A DNA stretch of 64,000 nt. It comes from Nyssa sinensis (Eukaryota > Streptophyta > Magnoliopsida > Cornales > Nyssaceae). Below are positions 1 to 12,018 of this stretch, one piece after another. The DNA lies in assembly GCA_008638375.1 (NCBI GenBank), contig CM018041.1, positions 17,444,453 to 17,508,452 on the forward strand, given 5' to 3'. Within the stretch, counting starts at the first letter, position 1. Every line of letters begins with the position of its first letter. The translations under genes were made by a program, and so were the position numbers. The notes beneath the pieces are model-generated. The model worked only from the letters and a program-made list of their open reading frames with translations, was not told where the DNA came from and ran no database searches.

Positions 1-680
1 ATTCAGGATATGCATGGAGGTGCCTAACATATTGGAGGTTATCAAATTATCAGTACAAGGAGATAAGCGAACAGTTTGTGAGTAACTTAGAACTTCTGAC
101 TCAGTGTATAAGTTTTACTGTCTAGATACTGTATTTTGATACATTGTACCGTTTTGTATGATATACTGTTTAAATGCAAATACTTAAATGCATACCCTTT
201 CGTATTACCTTACACATGGAATAATGTTGGTCTTCTTTGATTTATTGGCCTATACTCTTTATTGATGTGCTAGCATCCTGTGCTCTTCTGTCTGTTCTGA
301 TCGATTATTCCGTTTAGATTGGTTCTATTTTATTCTACTTAACTGCATTAAGTGAATTTATAAAACTGCTATTTTTTGAAATCACTAAACTATCCATGTG
401 ATTTGTAAACAAGAACGGGTTTCGAAACCCTTGACAGGGAACCTATGTTACTCACTGGGCTTATTTAAGCTCACCCTGTTATCCTAACATTTTTCAGGAC
501 TTATCTTCATTAGACTAGAAGGCACTATGATATGACGTGGATAGGCCGAGTGGCATTCCAAGTAAAGGATCTAATGGCACTGATTTGTGGAGACGTGGAC
601 TCTTGTGGATTGAATCTGGTTATTCAGGTAAGTGACATGATTCGATTGGTGTGATTGATATGCATTAGATGTATTGGGAC
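1..680 (+). repeat. LTR fragment, left part of a split copy
   Basis: This stretch has no credible coding region. Around 440-500 it carries the signature TTACTCACTGGGCT, then a TTTTTCAGG tract. A similar signature occurs near 59930-59955 in the LTR unit ending at 60365. It runs up to GGGAC (676-680), where the next element begins. The sequence after that element (4394-4722) appears to continue it and ends in an LTR-like CGGGATGTGACA. The inference is a Ty3/gypsy-like LTR split by the 681-4388 insertion. The left end lies outside the window. Confidence 0.5.
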
Positions 681-957
681 TGTCAAGACCCACACCAGCA
701 TAGCAAGATATTGTCCGCTTTGGGCCTGCGGCCCGCACGATTTTGTTTTTGGCTGGGCTTTTGCCCACCAAAAGGCCTCTTGCTAAGTAGTGTGCAGCCC
801 CCCCTTATGAATACCTTAACCTTCTCCTCCCCGAGCGATGTGGGATGGCATTACCCTTCTCCCTCCCCCCCTTCAGGCTCGGCCTCTCCGGGGCGAGCAG
901 GGTCCCTCAGAACCACTCACCACACTTCCGGTCGGGTTCCGGCTAGCAGTAAATGTT
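681..957. repeat. GC-rich dispersed LTR-like repeat
   Basis: A GC-rich island in AT-rich DNA carries GATATTGTCCGCTTTGGGCC near 706 and CGATGTGGGAT near 837. Both motifs are common, in this order and orientation, in a widespread plant LTR repeat read from its 3' end (from memory). The open frame across it is compositional and shows no protein similarity. It sits exactly at the left edge of the GGGAC-flanked unit, so it is either that unit's own terminus or an independent insertion at the boundary. Confidence 0.45.
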
Positions 958-959
958 GA

Positions 960-2955
960 AATTATAAATCAGTATGTAGAGTAATATTTAACAATATTGA
1001 GCATTTGTAAACAACTATAAATAATACCTGCGACTACTGGTACAGTAGCCTAATCATCTCCCAATTTGCTGTAAAAGATCAATGGTCAGAATTCACATAC
1101 AAGTCTATCTATCATGTCAGGATTTACTCTATTTGGCATTAGTAATACCGGTGCATCAATCTCATCTCCCATGAACCACTATTACAAAACTGTTTCAACA
1201 CCAAATCTTTTGATATCACTGAGCTTAAGAATTTGACTTAATGCTCCAATCATTTCCTAGCATCACTAGGTTTGGTAGGATAGATGTAGTGATATTGTAG
1301 CATTCTAATCCTCAAGTCCTCTGGGGTATACGTTGTTCTAACAGTATCATAAAGGATTCGTAGTATCCAGATTGGCTAAGGTAGCACTGTGTGTTTCTCA
1401 GTTACCCTAGTTACATGATAAGGCGGCCGTTCCTCACCGGTAATAGAGGTCTTGATAACACATCAGTGATTGTCAATTTTCCACATTTTCTCTTTTAACA
1501 GTTTACAATCACCGTTATCCATTTTCATAAGTTATATTCACTCCTAATCTTCAGTCTCGATTTCTTCTACATCACTAGACCTAACTTCCAAGTATAGGTC
1601 AATTGTTGATAATATTCGTGATTTTGCTCCGTATCTTGTGTTCTATGCTCAATATTTCTAAACAATAATCCTCAAGGTAACCATAAAATAGTTCAGTAAC
1701 TAGCCTAGAGTTCTCGTGTTTCTCTGTCTAACATTCTCCAATAATAACCTTCCAAATGTAATAGAATCAGTAAATCAATCGTCCAAATTTCAAAATGCCC
1801 CCTTTAACTTCCCTTTTCCTTCAATTAGCAACATGAGTCACCTGCGCCATCCAGACGCTGCCCTTCCAGCCGTGCCATCTCCCACCTTCAGTCACAGCAG
1901 GTTCCCCAAACTACCTAATGTTCCACCAATTCTTCACCTGCTGCTGCACCATCATCGTTACACACACAGCCCTCTCTCTATCCGCACCGCCTCTATATTT
2001 GACAGGTTAATTGTCAATGCCGATGAGGATTGTACATGCCGTGTGAGAGCTGATTGGAGGAGTTTCCGTTACAGCGCTTGCTATGAAAATTTGGGGACTG
2101 ACCTGGATGGATAGAGACCGGGTAAAGGGAGCCCAAAGCAGCAGCGTGTTGGAGCAGCGGTTATGGATTATTGAGCAGAAAATTGGGGGAAATCTTAAAG
2201 GTTCTAGGTGGAACACTTGGCGTTGATGTTTGGAATAGAGAAAGACGCTAGGCCTGATACTCCAAGGCCCGATACGGCTGTCATGGATGTTGAGGGTCGA
2301 CTGTAAAACTGGTTGTTTGAGCTTAAAAGAACTTGATAGAAGCAACAGGTGGTGTATATATTTAAATATATTTATGTGTGTGGGATGCAACAGTAAATGG
2401 AAGCGAAGAAGTTAGTTGAATGAAATTCAGTCTTGCTGTGGGGAACATTTCTAGCAGACGTTTGAGGAGTATCCTTTGGAAGTCTTGAAGATAGGTTGTT
2501 GGGCAAATTTAAGGGAATTTTTGTGAAACTCAGTTCCCATATTGGTGGTGTAACACATGATTGGGTTGCTGGGAGTTCAGTTTAGCCACAGGTTTTTCGT
2601 TAACATATGGGTTCTTTAAAGTAGCAACGGCCAAGGACGTGCTGACGCTTGGGGGATCGTTACATAGAGCTGTTCCCAGCATTACTTGAGGATTTGAATG
2701 AAGCCATGTCTAAAGAGATTGAGAAAGGAAAGTTCTTCAATATCTGATGGATGGGATGATAAGATGGATGGGATGATAAAGGGACAGAATCTGTCAGGAT
2801 CATCGTCTGCTTGAGGGAAAAAGGCTGAAGAAGCTGATGAAACTGGATTTAAAATGGTTGGCCGACTCGATCAACCTGCCGGTGTGTTTTCTTCAATTTT
2901 CGAACCGTGGATTAAAGATTAATCTGGTTGATTTGGATTGCATAATGGACACAGC
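960..2955. other. Unassigned middle of the 681-4388 insertion
   Basis: About 2 kb without an intron-exon pattern or recognisable protein. Two overlapping open frames on opposite strands lie near 1716-2390. They show no motif I recognise and are probably chance frames in a less AT-rich stretch. The segment does not align by eye with the solo LTRs at 45937-49009 or 50928-53956. Confidence 0.4.
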
Positions 2956-4393
2956 TTCGTGGGGTTGAGATAACCCGATCAAGTATGGTACTTTACTAAG
3001 TAAGGAATAGAATTAAATTAGGATTGATGTGCATATTGCTTGAATGCTTTTTGTGCTTGTCTGCTGATAGAAGATCACATAGGAATTATTGCTTCTTTGA
3101 GTTGATTGTTTATATGTTTCCATGTTCTTTATGATTATTTGGGAATTGTGACTTACTTCTTGCGTTGCCATCATATGTGATTTATGTTTTAGAAGGATTG
3201 TTGATGTTGTGACATGTGGATTGTATAAGTATTGAGATTGATTGTGCATGATGCATATATTTGTGGATGAGTTCTTCTGATTCAGATGCTATTATTATTT
3301 TTAAGAGGACGATATTGTTTAAAAAGCATGCTTTATGCATTGGTGAAATGTTTTATTGAGATTGCGATATTGCATGATGAAATCATGGCATATTGGCATC
3401 GTGTGATTCCTTGAAAGCATAGTGTGGGTCAGCACGAGGTGCTGGTGCATTATGAGGGTGCAGATCCTGTGGTGAAAAACCTAAAATTGGCCATTAGGTA
3501 CTCGCAAGCCTACGGGGTCCGGACCGTAAAGCGAGACATATATTGGTACTTGCATGCCAACGGGGAAGAACCGTGAAGCGAGACATGGGTGTGACATTGA
3601 GATGCATGGGTGTGTCACGCATGTTGCCTGTGCATTGTGTTGATGAATTTGTGAACGTGATATAGAGTTTTATACAGATGTAGTTTGTACATTGCCATTA
3701 TATATTGTATGCATGATTAGGGAGGCATGTAGATATACATGTACACTTGCACATGCCACGACTTAATTTTGTTCCTTGCATTAGTATTGTACCATACCAG
3801 CATGTTGGCGCTGACCCATTCGTGGGCACAGGTTTCAGATAAAGCACCCTGGTACGCAGGACTTGATGAAGTCTTGGAGAAAGGAGAGGAAATAAATTTG
3901 GAAGAATATTTGGGCCCTTGGAGCGTATTTTGATTTTATAAAGGATTGGTGTGTTTTTAAAAAGAATGGAAATGGTATTGTATATTGTAATAAATGATCT
4001 TTTAGTTTAAGTGTAGGAGTAGATGTGATGGATTGGATAATTAGACAATGTATATTTAACTTTGATAAGGTTGTGGCCATCGAGTGAGGATGGATTGTGA
4101 TGTATTTATATTTATATGATGTTATATGATGCATTGTGATTATCAGGGGGAAAAAGGTTTGAAAAACAAAGGAGGTTCTGCCGAAATTTTTATAAACCGG
4201 GAATGTATGTGTATTGACAGAGATATATGGATATATAGTTATGTTAGTGGAATAGGCTTGTATCTAAATTAGTAAACTTAGTTAAAATTCGTTAAATATT
4301 TATTTATTTATTTACTCGTCTATTTATTTTCTTTTTTTGTTTCCTTCAGTAGCGTCCCCGGGTTCGGTCGGGAATTCGGGGCGTGACAGGGAC

Positions 4394-4722
4394 ATGGCTC
4401 ATGGTAATGGTACTCTAGAGATATTAGATGTGCCCTGTGTTATATGTCTGATTATAGATGTGCTCTGTGATTAGAGTTATTAGCTATTTGATTTTAGACT
4501 TGCTCTGTGGTACATACCTTGATGGTATTTATAAATGAGTTGCATTCCCGAAATGAAAAAGGTTTTAAATTTCGCTGCTCTGACCCCATATTTGGAATGC
4601 GATTCATCGGTAAGTTCAGAAATTACCTTTGGTTGGTCGCATTGTCGGTCGACAAATCAGCAAGGCGGCTAACTGGCATCACATCCTCGACATCCGTGTA
4701 GGGTGGGGTTCGGGATGTGACA
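4394..4722 (+). repeat. LTR fragment, right part of the split copy
   Basis: This resumes after the GGGAC duplication with the same 'attagatgt' style of sequence seen just before 676. It ends GGGTGGGGTTCGGGATGTGACA, which closely resembles the end of the LTR unit at 60365 (GGGTGGGTTCTGGGTTGTGACA). I read it as the 3' terminus of the LTR whose left part is 1-680. Confidence 0.5.
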
Positions 4723-5885
4723 GAACAATTTATAAATGTCGATGAATTTGAAAAAAGTGCGAGTGAGTAAGAATGAAAATATGATTATGTACAAAGTGTT
4801 TACGAGTAGTTGTACTTAGAATCACTCAAGCTCCAATGACTAATTTGAGTTTCTGTAATAAACTCAAAATGTGTGAGAAGGAGAAGAGTGTCATGTAGGT
4901 TGATGAGGCACTTGTTAGTTAACTTAAGGCTTATATACGGTAGAGGCCCACAATTACAATATCTCTTGGTGACTACACTCGCGTAAATCCACAATGACAG
5001 TAAAATGACTATTTTGTCATTGTAGTCATTTAATGTGCCTTAATAAATTTCGAATGCTTCAAAAAGTTTTTTAACCCAATATTTGTCATAATATATCAAT
5101 TATATACTATTATTTATATTTTTAAATATTCATTTAATATTACAAAATTTATGGGACGTTACAACTTGGTCCATTTAACACATCTATGTATTTTAATAAA
5201 ATAAAAATGGTCAATCGATGATTTTCTTGAATGTCTAAAACCTTAAGGACAAAATAGTAAAATAAAAAAAAATCTTTAATGAAAATACAATTACATGACA
5301 TCACATCATTTTAGAAGGGATTTAAAAGTAGGATCTGAAATTCAATTTTATTAATGAAATTCTTTCCTCTTCATAATTCTTACCATCCCAAAAACAAGTA
5401 AAGTGGAATTATACAAGCTACCTCTTCTCTCTATCTTTATTTTTCTTTCTTATAATTGGTTTAGATAAATTGGAGAGAGATAAAAGAAAAGATGAGAGGA
5501 GAGGGTAATCCCTCTTTCATATTTGGATAATTAATGAAGGGAAGGGAGAGGAGAAGGTAATATAATCTTCTCATCTTGTTTAGAAAGATAACAGAAAGGA
5601 AAAAAATTTATATTAATTTACTACTATATATATTTTTAAAAATTCGCTAAAGAGTTGTATATTTTATTTTTATCTTTACATTTTAAAGATATTATTGATA
5701 TTATAATTTTTTTTATTAAAGAGTTATCTCCTTCCGTCTCGTCTTACTTGTGAAAGAATTATTAATCATTAAAATAAGTACTCAACTCTCCCTCACTCTT
5801 CAATCCCCTCTTACCATCTCTTTCTTACATTTTAAACTAAACATTAAATAAGTCCAATATTTATTTTCCTTCCTTTTTTTTCTAA
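4723..5885. other. AT-rich intergenic DNA
   Basis: No gene or bounded repeat was found. A conserved-looking 'tgggacgttacaac' lies near 5152. The rest is low-complexity AT and a GA-rich stretch near 5470-5560. Confidence 0.5.
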
Positions 5886-6678
5886 GGGCATCTCTAGTGG
5901 TTACTCAAACCCAAACTCAAATTCAAATTTGAGTCAAAATACAGAAAAAAACCTTCTCCATCCCAAGACTTAAACCTATGTCAAATATGTTTTTACTCAA
6001 ACTTAAACTCAAATCTATACCTTACTATTCATTGACTCAAATTTCTAATGGTCATTAAAATTTTCTCTACAAAACTCATATTAGATAGAAAGGGAAAGGG
6101 AAAGGAAAAGGAAAAGATATGGTACGAAAATGTAATATAAAACCTCATTTAGGTTGGAACTAACTGCTCTTCTATAGATGACGACTGTGATCTTTATGAA
6201 CGACGGCAACGATCTTTATGGATGGTGATAATGACGTCGATTTTCATGGATGGTGATTGAACAGATCGATGATTGGTGATCGTGATCGTGAGATAGATCA
6301 CTGTGAGAGAGAGAGGATGAAGCAAGGGCAAGGACTTTTTTAGATGGGGTTTTGTGATTTTAGGAAAGTGGAGGAGAGAGAGATGAGGGTGTATGATTTG
6401 GTGGTTACAAAGAAACTATATTCAGAAGTGGGGGAGAGAGAGAGAGAGAGAGAGAGAGAGGTGAGGGCGTGGTGGGGTTGTGTGGTTTGGTGATTGAAAA
6501 AACACAGTCTTTTTCAATGTGATTTTTTAAAAAGGGAAGAGAGGTCAGAACGGTTTGGAATAGTGCGGCAAAATTATTTTTGAGGGAAAATAAAATAAAG
6601 TAGTTTTTGTAATAAATTGAAAATTTTTAAAAAATATTTGAGTAAAAATTTAAGGGATAATTAGTGATAAGTCCCCTG
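5886..6678. mobile_element. Possible PIF/Harbinger-like MITE
   Basis: The left edge reads TAA then GGGCATCTCTAGTGGTTACTC, the style of many plant Tourist/Harbinger MITEs. The right edge, read in reverse complement, is GGGGACTTATCACTAATTATC. The inverted similarity is partial, and no matching TTA/TAA duplication is clear on the right. A (GA)n run lies at about 6431-6460. Weak call. Confidence 0.3.
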
Positions 6679-7088
6679 ATTAGACTTTTTTGAAGAGTAA
6701 ATTCTAGCCTAAATAGTTTAATATATTAAGTCAAACTACAATTTACTTTTTTGAGAATGAGGACATATGTGATAACATGTCAATTCTATTTTTTATGCCT
6801 TTTTTTACCCCTCCACCCCCACCCCCACCCCCAACCCCAAAAGAGTTTTTCTGTGTTTATATTCTCGATTATCATTGTTTTAAGTCTTAGTTTGAACCAT
6901 CAAAATCCGATAACTTTGATAAAGCCTCTAGATTCTTCGTTTGGGGGTTTCTTTCTCCAAAACATCAAGCCTTCTATATTCCTCCTCACACTATAAAACT
7001 GATTTCTAACTAATCACACATCAAAGCTCACAGAGAAAAGTGTTGTGGAAAGATCGAGAAGGGTGCGTGATTTCTAACACCACTAAAG

Positions 7089-7213
7089 TTCATTTTCGCT
7101 CAACTCAAAGCGCTCCGCAAAGACATTACCGTCAACAAGGCCAAGTTTGACAACATCGCTTCTCACTATTTTTATTATAGCTCTACCAAACGCACCGATG
7201 ATCTCAGTCAACT
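7089..7213 (+). pseudogene. Short coding-like remnant, unrecognised
   Basis: One frame reads as ordinary protein, with KALRKDITVNKAKFDNIASH followed by YFYYSSTKRTDDLSQL, before running into a CT repeat. The composition is protein-like and unlike the surrounding low-complexity DNA, and a plausible transcript-like leader precedes it. I cannot name the family. It has no in-frame ATG nearby and no clear downstream exon, so a decayed gene fragment is more likely than a functional exon. Confidence 0.3.
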
Positions 7214-7536
7214 CTCTCTCTCTCTCTCAACTTTTTTGAATTATGTTTATCTTCTCAATCAATTCTTTGGTTTCATTGAACTGGTAACATTTGGGTGGAG
7301 CCTTTCGGGATGTGAAAGCCCAGATTTATCGGACTAAACTAAGTGATTGATAGGTTATTTTCTTGGACTCTCAAAACACGATAGATGTAACTTGGACTTA
7401 AAACCAAGAAATGTAATGGATTTGGCAGTTTGAAGAAGCTTTTTCTTATTCATAGACTAATAGTTCAAAGAAAATGTCATGATGAGAGACAAGAGTTTGA
7501 GGTTGGAGGATGATGTGAAAGGATGAAGGTTCTAGC

Positions 7537-8282
7537 TAGGGGTGCAAAAATGACCCAAAGGCCCGCGGCTTAGCTCAATTTTTTTGCGAGCCTAGCTTGG
7601 GGTACCTTTATTTCGAGTCTGAGCTTGATTTTTTTTGTTGAGGCTTGGCCCGAAGCTCGGCCAGCATAAGCCCGAACACTTAAAAATCCTAAACTCAACC
7701 CTTTAAAGCATAAAATAATTATTCACTGATTTTCAATTCAAATGGTTCTCATTATTTATTATTATTTGATTTACTTCCAACTTGACAAATCAATATCTAT
7801 TTAATTTACTGCCCTTTTACTTTACATTTTCATTGTTTACATCTCAATTTAAACTTCACATTATTACCATACATGTGAATTAAAGAATATTAGCTCCTCC
7901 TATATATATCAAATACTTGTCTTCATGCTTTCCACTCAAACTATTAAATCATTTGTCAATTGCACAACCAAAAAAAATATCATTCATTAATTCTAACTTT
8001 TATTATTTTTTTAATATATTATACATTAACATTTTATTTGTTAATTACTTATTTATGTAATTATCTATGACTTAATTATAATTTTACAATAATTATTTTT
8101 TGCTCGCAAGCTTGCTAAGCCCATATTAAGAATCAGGGCCTAGGGCAAGGTTAGGGCCTTATTATCTGGGGCTTGGCCCGGCCTGATCTGACCCACCAAT
8201 TTGGTGGGAGCTCGCAATGGCCCAACCTAGCCCACCTCTCGATCAAGCTTGCCCAGACCCACAGGCTTTTTTTGCATCCCTA
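7537..8282. mobile_element. hAT-like MITE (746 bp)
   Basis: The ends are inverted: left TAGGGGTGCAAAAATG, and right end in reverse complement TAGGGATGCAAAAAAAG. The flanking 8-mers are GTTCTAGC (7529-7536) and ATTTTGGC (8283-8290). They agree at 5 of 8 sites, and all three differences are transitions, consistent with a decayed 8-bp hAT target duplication. GC-rich subterminal blocks (GGCCC/GGGCC-rich) surround an AT-rich centre. There is no transposase. Confidence 0.65.
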
Positions 8283-8454
8283 ATTTTGGCATTAGTGTTA
8301 ATTTTAGGATCGCAACTTACAAATAGGGCAAAGTGGATAAGGGTTGCTTTTATATTATGAATGCTTGCAAATAGGGATAAGGTTCTCCATGTATTTAGCT
8401 CTTTCTATTGTCATCATTAATGCCCCTTGTAACAACATATTATTGAATTGAAGG

Positions 8455-8990
8455 AGATTGTTTATGTAAATTAAAGTTTATTGACTTAGTGATTTTTCTC
8501 AAAATAGTGAAATTTTACCATTATCTCAAAACAATGAAATTTTACTATTTTGAGAAAATAATGAAATTTCACTACTTCAGTGATTTTATTGTCCATATAT
8601 TGAATTTTTTTTTTGTATAAAGTTTATTGGCTTAACACAATAAATTTTACTATGACTTTGAAGTTGTATTTTGTGATCATTCTCCCCCTCAACCACTCTT
8701 TATATCTTTTTTTATCAATTGTTAAAACAATGAAATTTTACTATTTTTCAAGCAAAATCGTTATATAACTTACATTTCACTGTTTTGTATCATTTTTTTT
8801 TATTTTTTCATATACAATATGAATTTTGTTTGATAATTGTCGATTTTAAATGTCAAAATATGTAAATTTTATTAAAATTGATTTATACTTTTTGAGTTAT
8901 TGAATTTTAAAATTTAAAAAACTTTCTTGAATATATCCTGCAATTCACAAAAAGACTCATTTGAATTTAAATAGAAGGGTATTTTAGTCT
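8455..8990 (+). repeat. AT-rich dispersed repeat, copy 1
   Basis: It contains repeated 'gaaattttac' phrases, then a block near 8850-8920 (tgtaaattttattaaaattgatttatac ... gagttattgaattttaaaat) that also occurs at 30665-30730 and, inverted, at about 23300-23360. Boundaries are approximate. No terminal repeats were found. Confidence 0.5.
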
Positions 8991-9154
8991 CAAAATAAGC
9001 GAGGGATTGTTAAAGTTAAAAAGATTAGTGTTGACCTAATCTAGATTTTCGAGTTTTTTCGAACACCTAAGAAAGTTTAAAAAATATTTGGCAAACTCAA
9101 AATGTTTTAACAGTATTTGAAAAAGTCATGAACATGTGAAAAAACACGCATGTT

Positions 9155-9320
9155 AAAAGCGCCTTTAAATAGAAATGTGTTTTAACTAAAAGCGCCTTTA
9201 ATTAAATATGCTCTTATTGTAAGCGTCTTTAATTAAAGATGCTCTAATTGAAAGCACTTATAATTAAATGTGTTTTTCCAAGCGCCTTTAATTAAAAGTG
9301 CTCTTTCTGAAAGTACTTTT
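9155..9320. repeat. Degenerate tandem array, ~32-bp unit
   Basis: Five to six decayed copies of a unit like AAGCGCCTTTAATTAAA plus ATGCTCTTATTG. The 'agcgcctttaa' core is recognisable near 9158, 9192 and 9280, with altered copies between. It is flanked by inverted 'aacacctaag' phrases near 9063 and 9388, suggesting it is the core of a larger small element. Confidence 0.6.
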
Positions 9321-9884
9321 AGTTTAAAAATATTACAGAAGATTTAGACTTAAAATGTTTTTAATAAGTGCGCCTTTTAAACGTCTTAGGTGTTCCAAAT
9401 ATTTCCAAAACATCGTGGGTTTGCCAATTACTTTTTAAAATATTATGTTTGGATGACTAGATAAAAGGCAGGATTGGATAAGATATAGTTGGATCAGATA
9501 GGATATAAAATATTTTGGGATATTGAATATTCTAGTATAGTTTTTGGAACTGATTTGGATAAAATACTTAGATATGTTGTTATATCTCATTCATATGTTT
9601 GGATGCCTACCGGATATAAGGTTCAGATATAAAATTCGATCTTCAAAAATTATTTTTATGAAAGTTATTTAATTTTTTTTTCAAATATATGCATACGAGG
9701 TATCTAGAATTAACATTTTATTCACAAATTAATTACAAAATTTAATAACCATAATCACAATATTTTATAATGTAATTGTGCAAACATCATTGAAAATATA
9801 ATAGCTTTCCACTTTCAAGGTGATTCAAAAAAAAATCTTAATTTATATTGCCAAGAATCATCCAAATCAATGATTACATGTATG

Positions 9885-10013
9885 TGTGTGTGTATATATA
9901 TATATATGTATGTATAATAGTAGCAATATATATATATATATACACATTAGTTTATTTATTGATACAAAAATTATATTAAAAAATTTAAAACATATCAAAA
10001 AAATTTGAAAAAT

Positions 10014-10045
<32 letters not shown>

Positions 10046-10055
10046 TATATGGTTT
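9885..10055. repeat. TA/TG microsatellites
   Basis: Several (TG)n and (TA)n tracts and a poly-A run at about 10014-10029 followed by (TA)n to 10050. Simple sequence only. Confidence 0.8.
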
Positions 10056-10506
10056 TTTTAACTTGACTTTTTGACTTTTTTCTTTCGTTATATTCCAGTA
10101 TTGTAATTTTTTTAATAAATTGATATTATATTTTATTTTAATAGAATGAGATAATCCTAATATTAATTGCTTTTTATAATAAATTATGTCTTACTGAGAT
10201 AAGATACATATGATTTACAAAAATATCAAAACTAATAAAAATACATGAGATAGACTCTCATCCCGCTCTCCAATCCTGACTTGGGTATTAAAAAAAAAAA
10301 AAAAAACTCCTAGATTTCTAACTTATTTAGAGAGCTTTCATCAAAATTTTCAAAATTTAAATAATTATTGAATAGAATGCAGCTTTTACCAAACTTCGAA
10401 ATGAAATTTGAATTTAAGTTTGTATTAACTACGAGATGGTCTAACTCTCTTGAGTTTTTCCAGTTACACTCCACCCCTTTTCGATGGAACTGAGTATCAC
10501 GAATTC

Positions 10507-12018
10507 ATGCCATGCGAACTGAGTAAACCTGCAAGAGGACAGTCTCTCTTTTTCTCCATGTCCCTCAACAAAGGTACCTTTGAAACCCTAGTCCCATCTC
10601 GCTTCATCACATTCACATTCCCCAACCCTTCTTACCCCAGCAACCCCACCGCTCATCGTCACTACCTCCACACGCCACTACTCCGAGTCGCCGTCCTCGA
10701 CTCACCAATCCAACCCACCACCACCCCGACCAACCTCCCCCTAGTCGCCGCCATGCTTGTCCCAGAGCACCGCGAGACCGACTGGACCTTCTCCACCGAA
10801 ACCGGCCACTTGCAGCTCCTTGTCAGCTCCCCCGAAATTTCCCGCCTAATTCTCATCGGAAACCTCCCCACTGATCCTCTCCCGGAGATATATGATCGGC
10901 CGATACGTAGCGACCCGATGTTTTTCGTGAAACTCGAAGAGAGCTTAACCCCTTTGTTGGTAGCTTTATTGCCCAAATTGGCTACGAAAAATGGGTTGCC
11001 GGAAATACCCTTTTTGAGCTACGAGGATGATGTTATTCGCAGTGTGACTGTAGAGAGATGTGTAGGGTCTTGTGCTGGTGAAATGTTGGTTGAGGACGTT
11101 GAATTGGATGGTGTCGGTAGATCCGATGGTAATAGAGAGTTTCGGAGGAGGTTGAGGTTTAAGCGAATGCCGAATTTGATTCAGACTCAGGTACGTATTG
11201 TTCCGAATACAAGTGCTAATGTGAATGCCGGTTCGAATTGTGTGGGTTTTGGCAAAGTAGATTTCCGGCCAGATACTGGGGTTTTGGTTCATCCTTATTT
11301 GACTCCAATGGTGGCGAGTCTTTCGTTGATTGGTTCATATCTTGATGAGCGAATTCGATGTGGGTTTAGGCCAAAGGCTTTGTGTTTAGGAGTTGGTGGT
11401 GGGGCTTTGCTTACATTCTTGAACACCGAATTGGGTTTCCAGATAGTAGGCGTGGAGGCAGATGAGGTTGTTTTACAGGTTGCTAGGCGGTATTTTGGAT
11501 TAGAAGATGGTGAATTCATTCAGGTTTGTGTTGGAGATGGAATAGAATTGATTGAGAAAGTTTCCAGTGAAGCCAGAAAACAAAATTCCAGTTCTCTGGG
11601 TGCTTGTGGCGTAGAAAATTGTCTTCACCTGGATAATTTTCACGAATTGGATACTAAATTTGATGTGATTATGGTTGATTTGGATTCAAGTGATGCTAGA
11701 ATGGGTTTAAGTGCTCCGCCTGTGGAGTTTGTTAGGAAATCTGTGCTTTTGACGGCTAGACTGGTTCTTTGTGAGCTTGGTATTCTTGTTATTAATGTGA
11801 TCCCTCCAACTAGGTCATTCTATGAGACCTTGGTACATGAGTTTCAGGAGGTTTTTCCGGACCTGTATGAAATAGATGTTGGAAATGGAGAAAATTTTGT
11901 TCTTATTGCTGCTGCATCACCAATTGGGAGCGCTTCTACTGGCTCTGAGAATTCATTTTTCACAAAGTTGAAACTTGTTATTTCAGGGGCCTATATGGAT
12001 GCCATAAGGAAAATTTGA
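10507..12018 (+). CDS. SAM-dependent methyltransferase, METTL13/spermidine-synthase-like
   Basis: An intronless frame encodes about 503 aa. The C-terminal half is a class I (Rossmann-fold) methyltransferase domain. The glycine-rich motif I, CLGVGGGALLTFL, lies near residues 293-305. The acidic end of beta-2, VGVEAD, follows near 315. GDGIELIEK and FDVIMVDLDSSD (motif IV region) come after, and the domain closes with GILVINVIPP. This arrangement matches METTL13/spermidine-synthase-like proteins. The enzyme should transfer a methyl group from SAM, but the substrate (protein, such as eEF1A, or a small molecule) cannot be read from sequence. The N-terminal half carries the family phrase TFETLVPSRFI. 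The frame is open from 10450 but only through a TTG, so I chose the first in-frame ATG at 10507. The ATG at 10558, just before TFETL, is a good alternative (486 aa). No lesion is seen. Confidence 0.85.
   Translation: MPCELSKPARGQSLFFSMSLNKGTFETLVPSRFITFTFPNPSYPSNPTAHRHYLHTPLLRVAVLDSPIQPTTTPTNLPLVAAMLVPEHRETDWTFSTETGHLQLLVSSPEISRLILIGNLPTDPLPEIYDRPIRSDPMFFVKLEESLTPLLVALLPKLATKNGLPEIPFLSYEDDVIRSVTVERCVGSCAGEMLVEDVELDGVGRSDGNREFRRRLRFKRMPNLIQTQVRIVPNTSANVNAGSNCVGFGKVDFRPDTGVLVHPYLTPMVASLSLIGSYLDERIRCGFRPKALCLGVGGGALLTFLNTELGFQIVGVEADEVVLQVARRYFGLEDGEFIQVCVGDGIELIEKVSSEARKQNSSSLGACGVENCLHLDNFHELDTKFDVIMVDLDSSDARMGLSAPPVEFVRKSVLLTARLVLCELGILVINVIPPTRSFYETLVHEFQEVFPDLYEIDVGNGENFVLIAAASPIGSASTGSENSFFTKLKLVISGAYMDAIRKI

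Larger units (their letters stand above)
681..4388 (+). mobile_element. LTR-derived insertion flanked by GGGAC duplication
   Basis: The unit starts TGTCAAGACCCACACCAG and ends ATTCGGGGCGTGACA. It is flanked by GGGAC at 676-680 and 4389-4393, a perfect 5-bp target-site duplication. The last 1.4 kb or so (about 2960-4388) is clearly related to the 3' part of the solo LTR at 50928-53956. Shared blocks include the GCAGATCCTGTGGTGAAAAAC region, the two 'gcgagacat' blocks and the GCTGACCC-TTTCAGAT block. The first 270 bp is a different, GC-rich LTR-like sequence, and 960-2900 matches neither. The unit is therefore chimeric or heavily rearranged. No gag or pol domain is seen. Confidence 0.6.

Noticed and set aside
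669..959. Proline/serine-rich open frame
   Set aside because: It follows GC-rich LTR-like repeat sequence and has no protein motif; composition explains it.
10450..10506. Upstream extension of the methyltransferase frame from a TTG
   Set aside because: Plant nuclear genes start at ATG; the first in-frame ATG is 10507.
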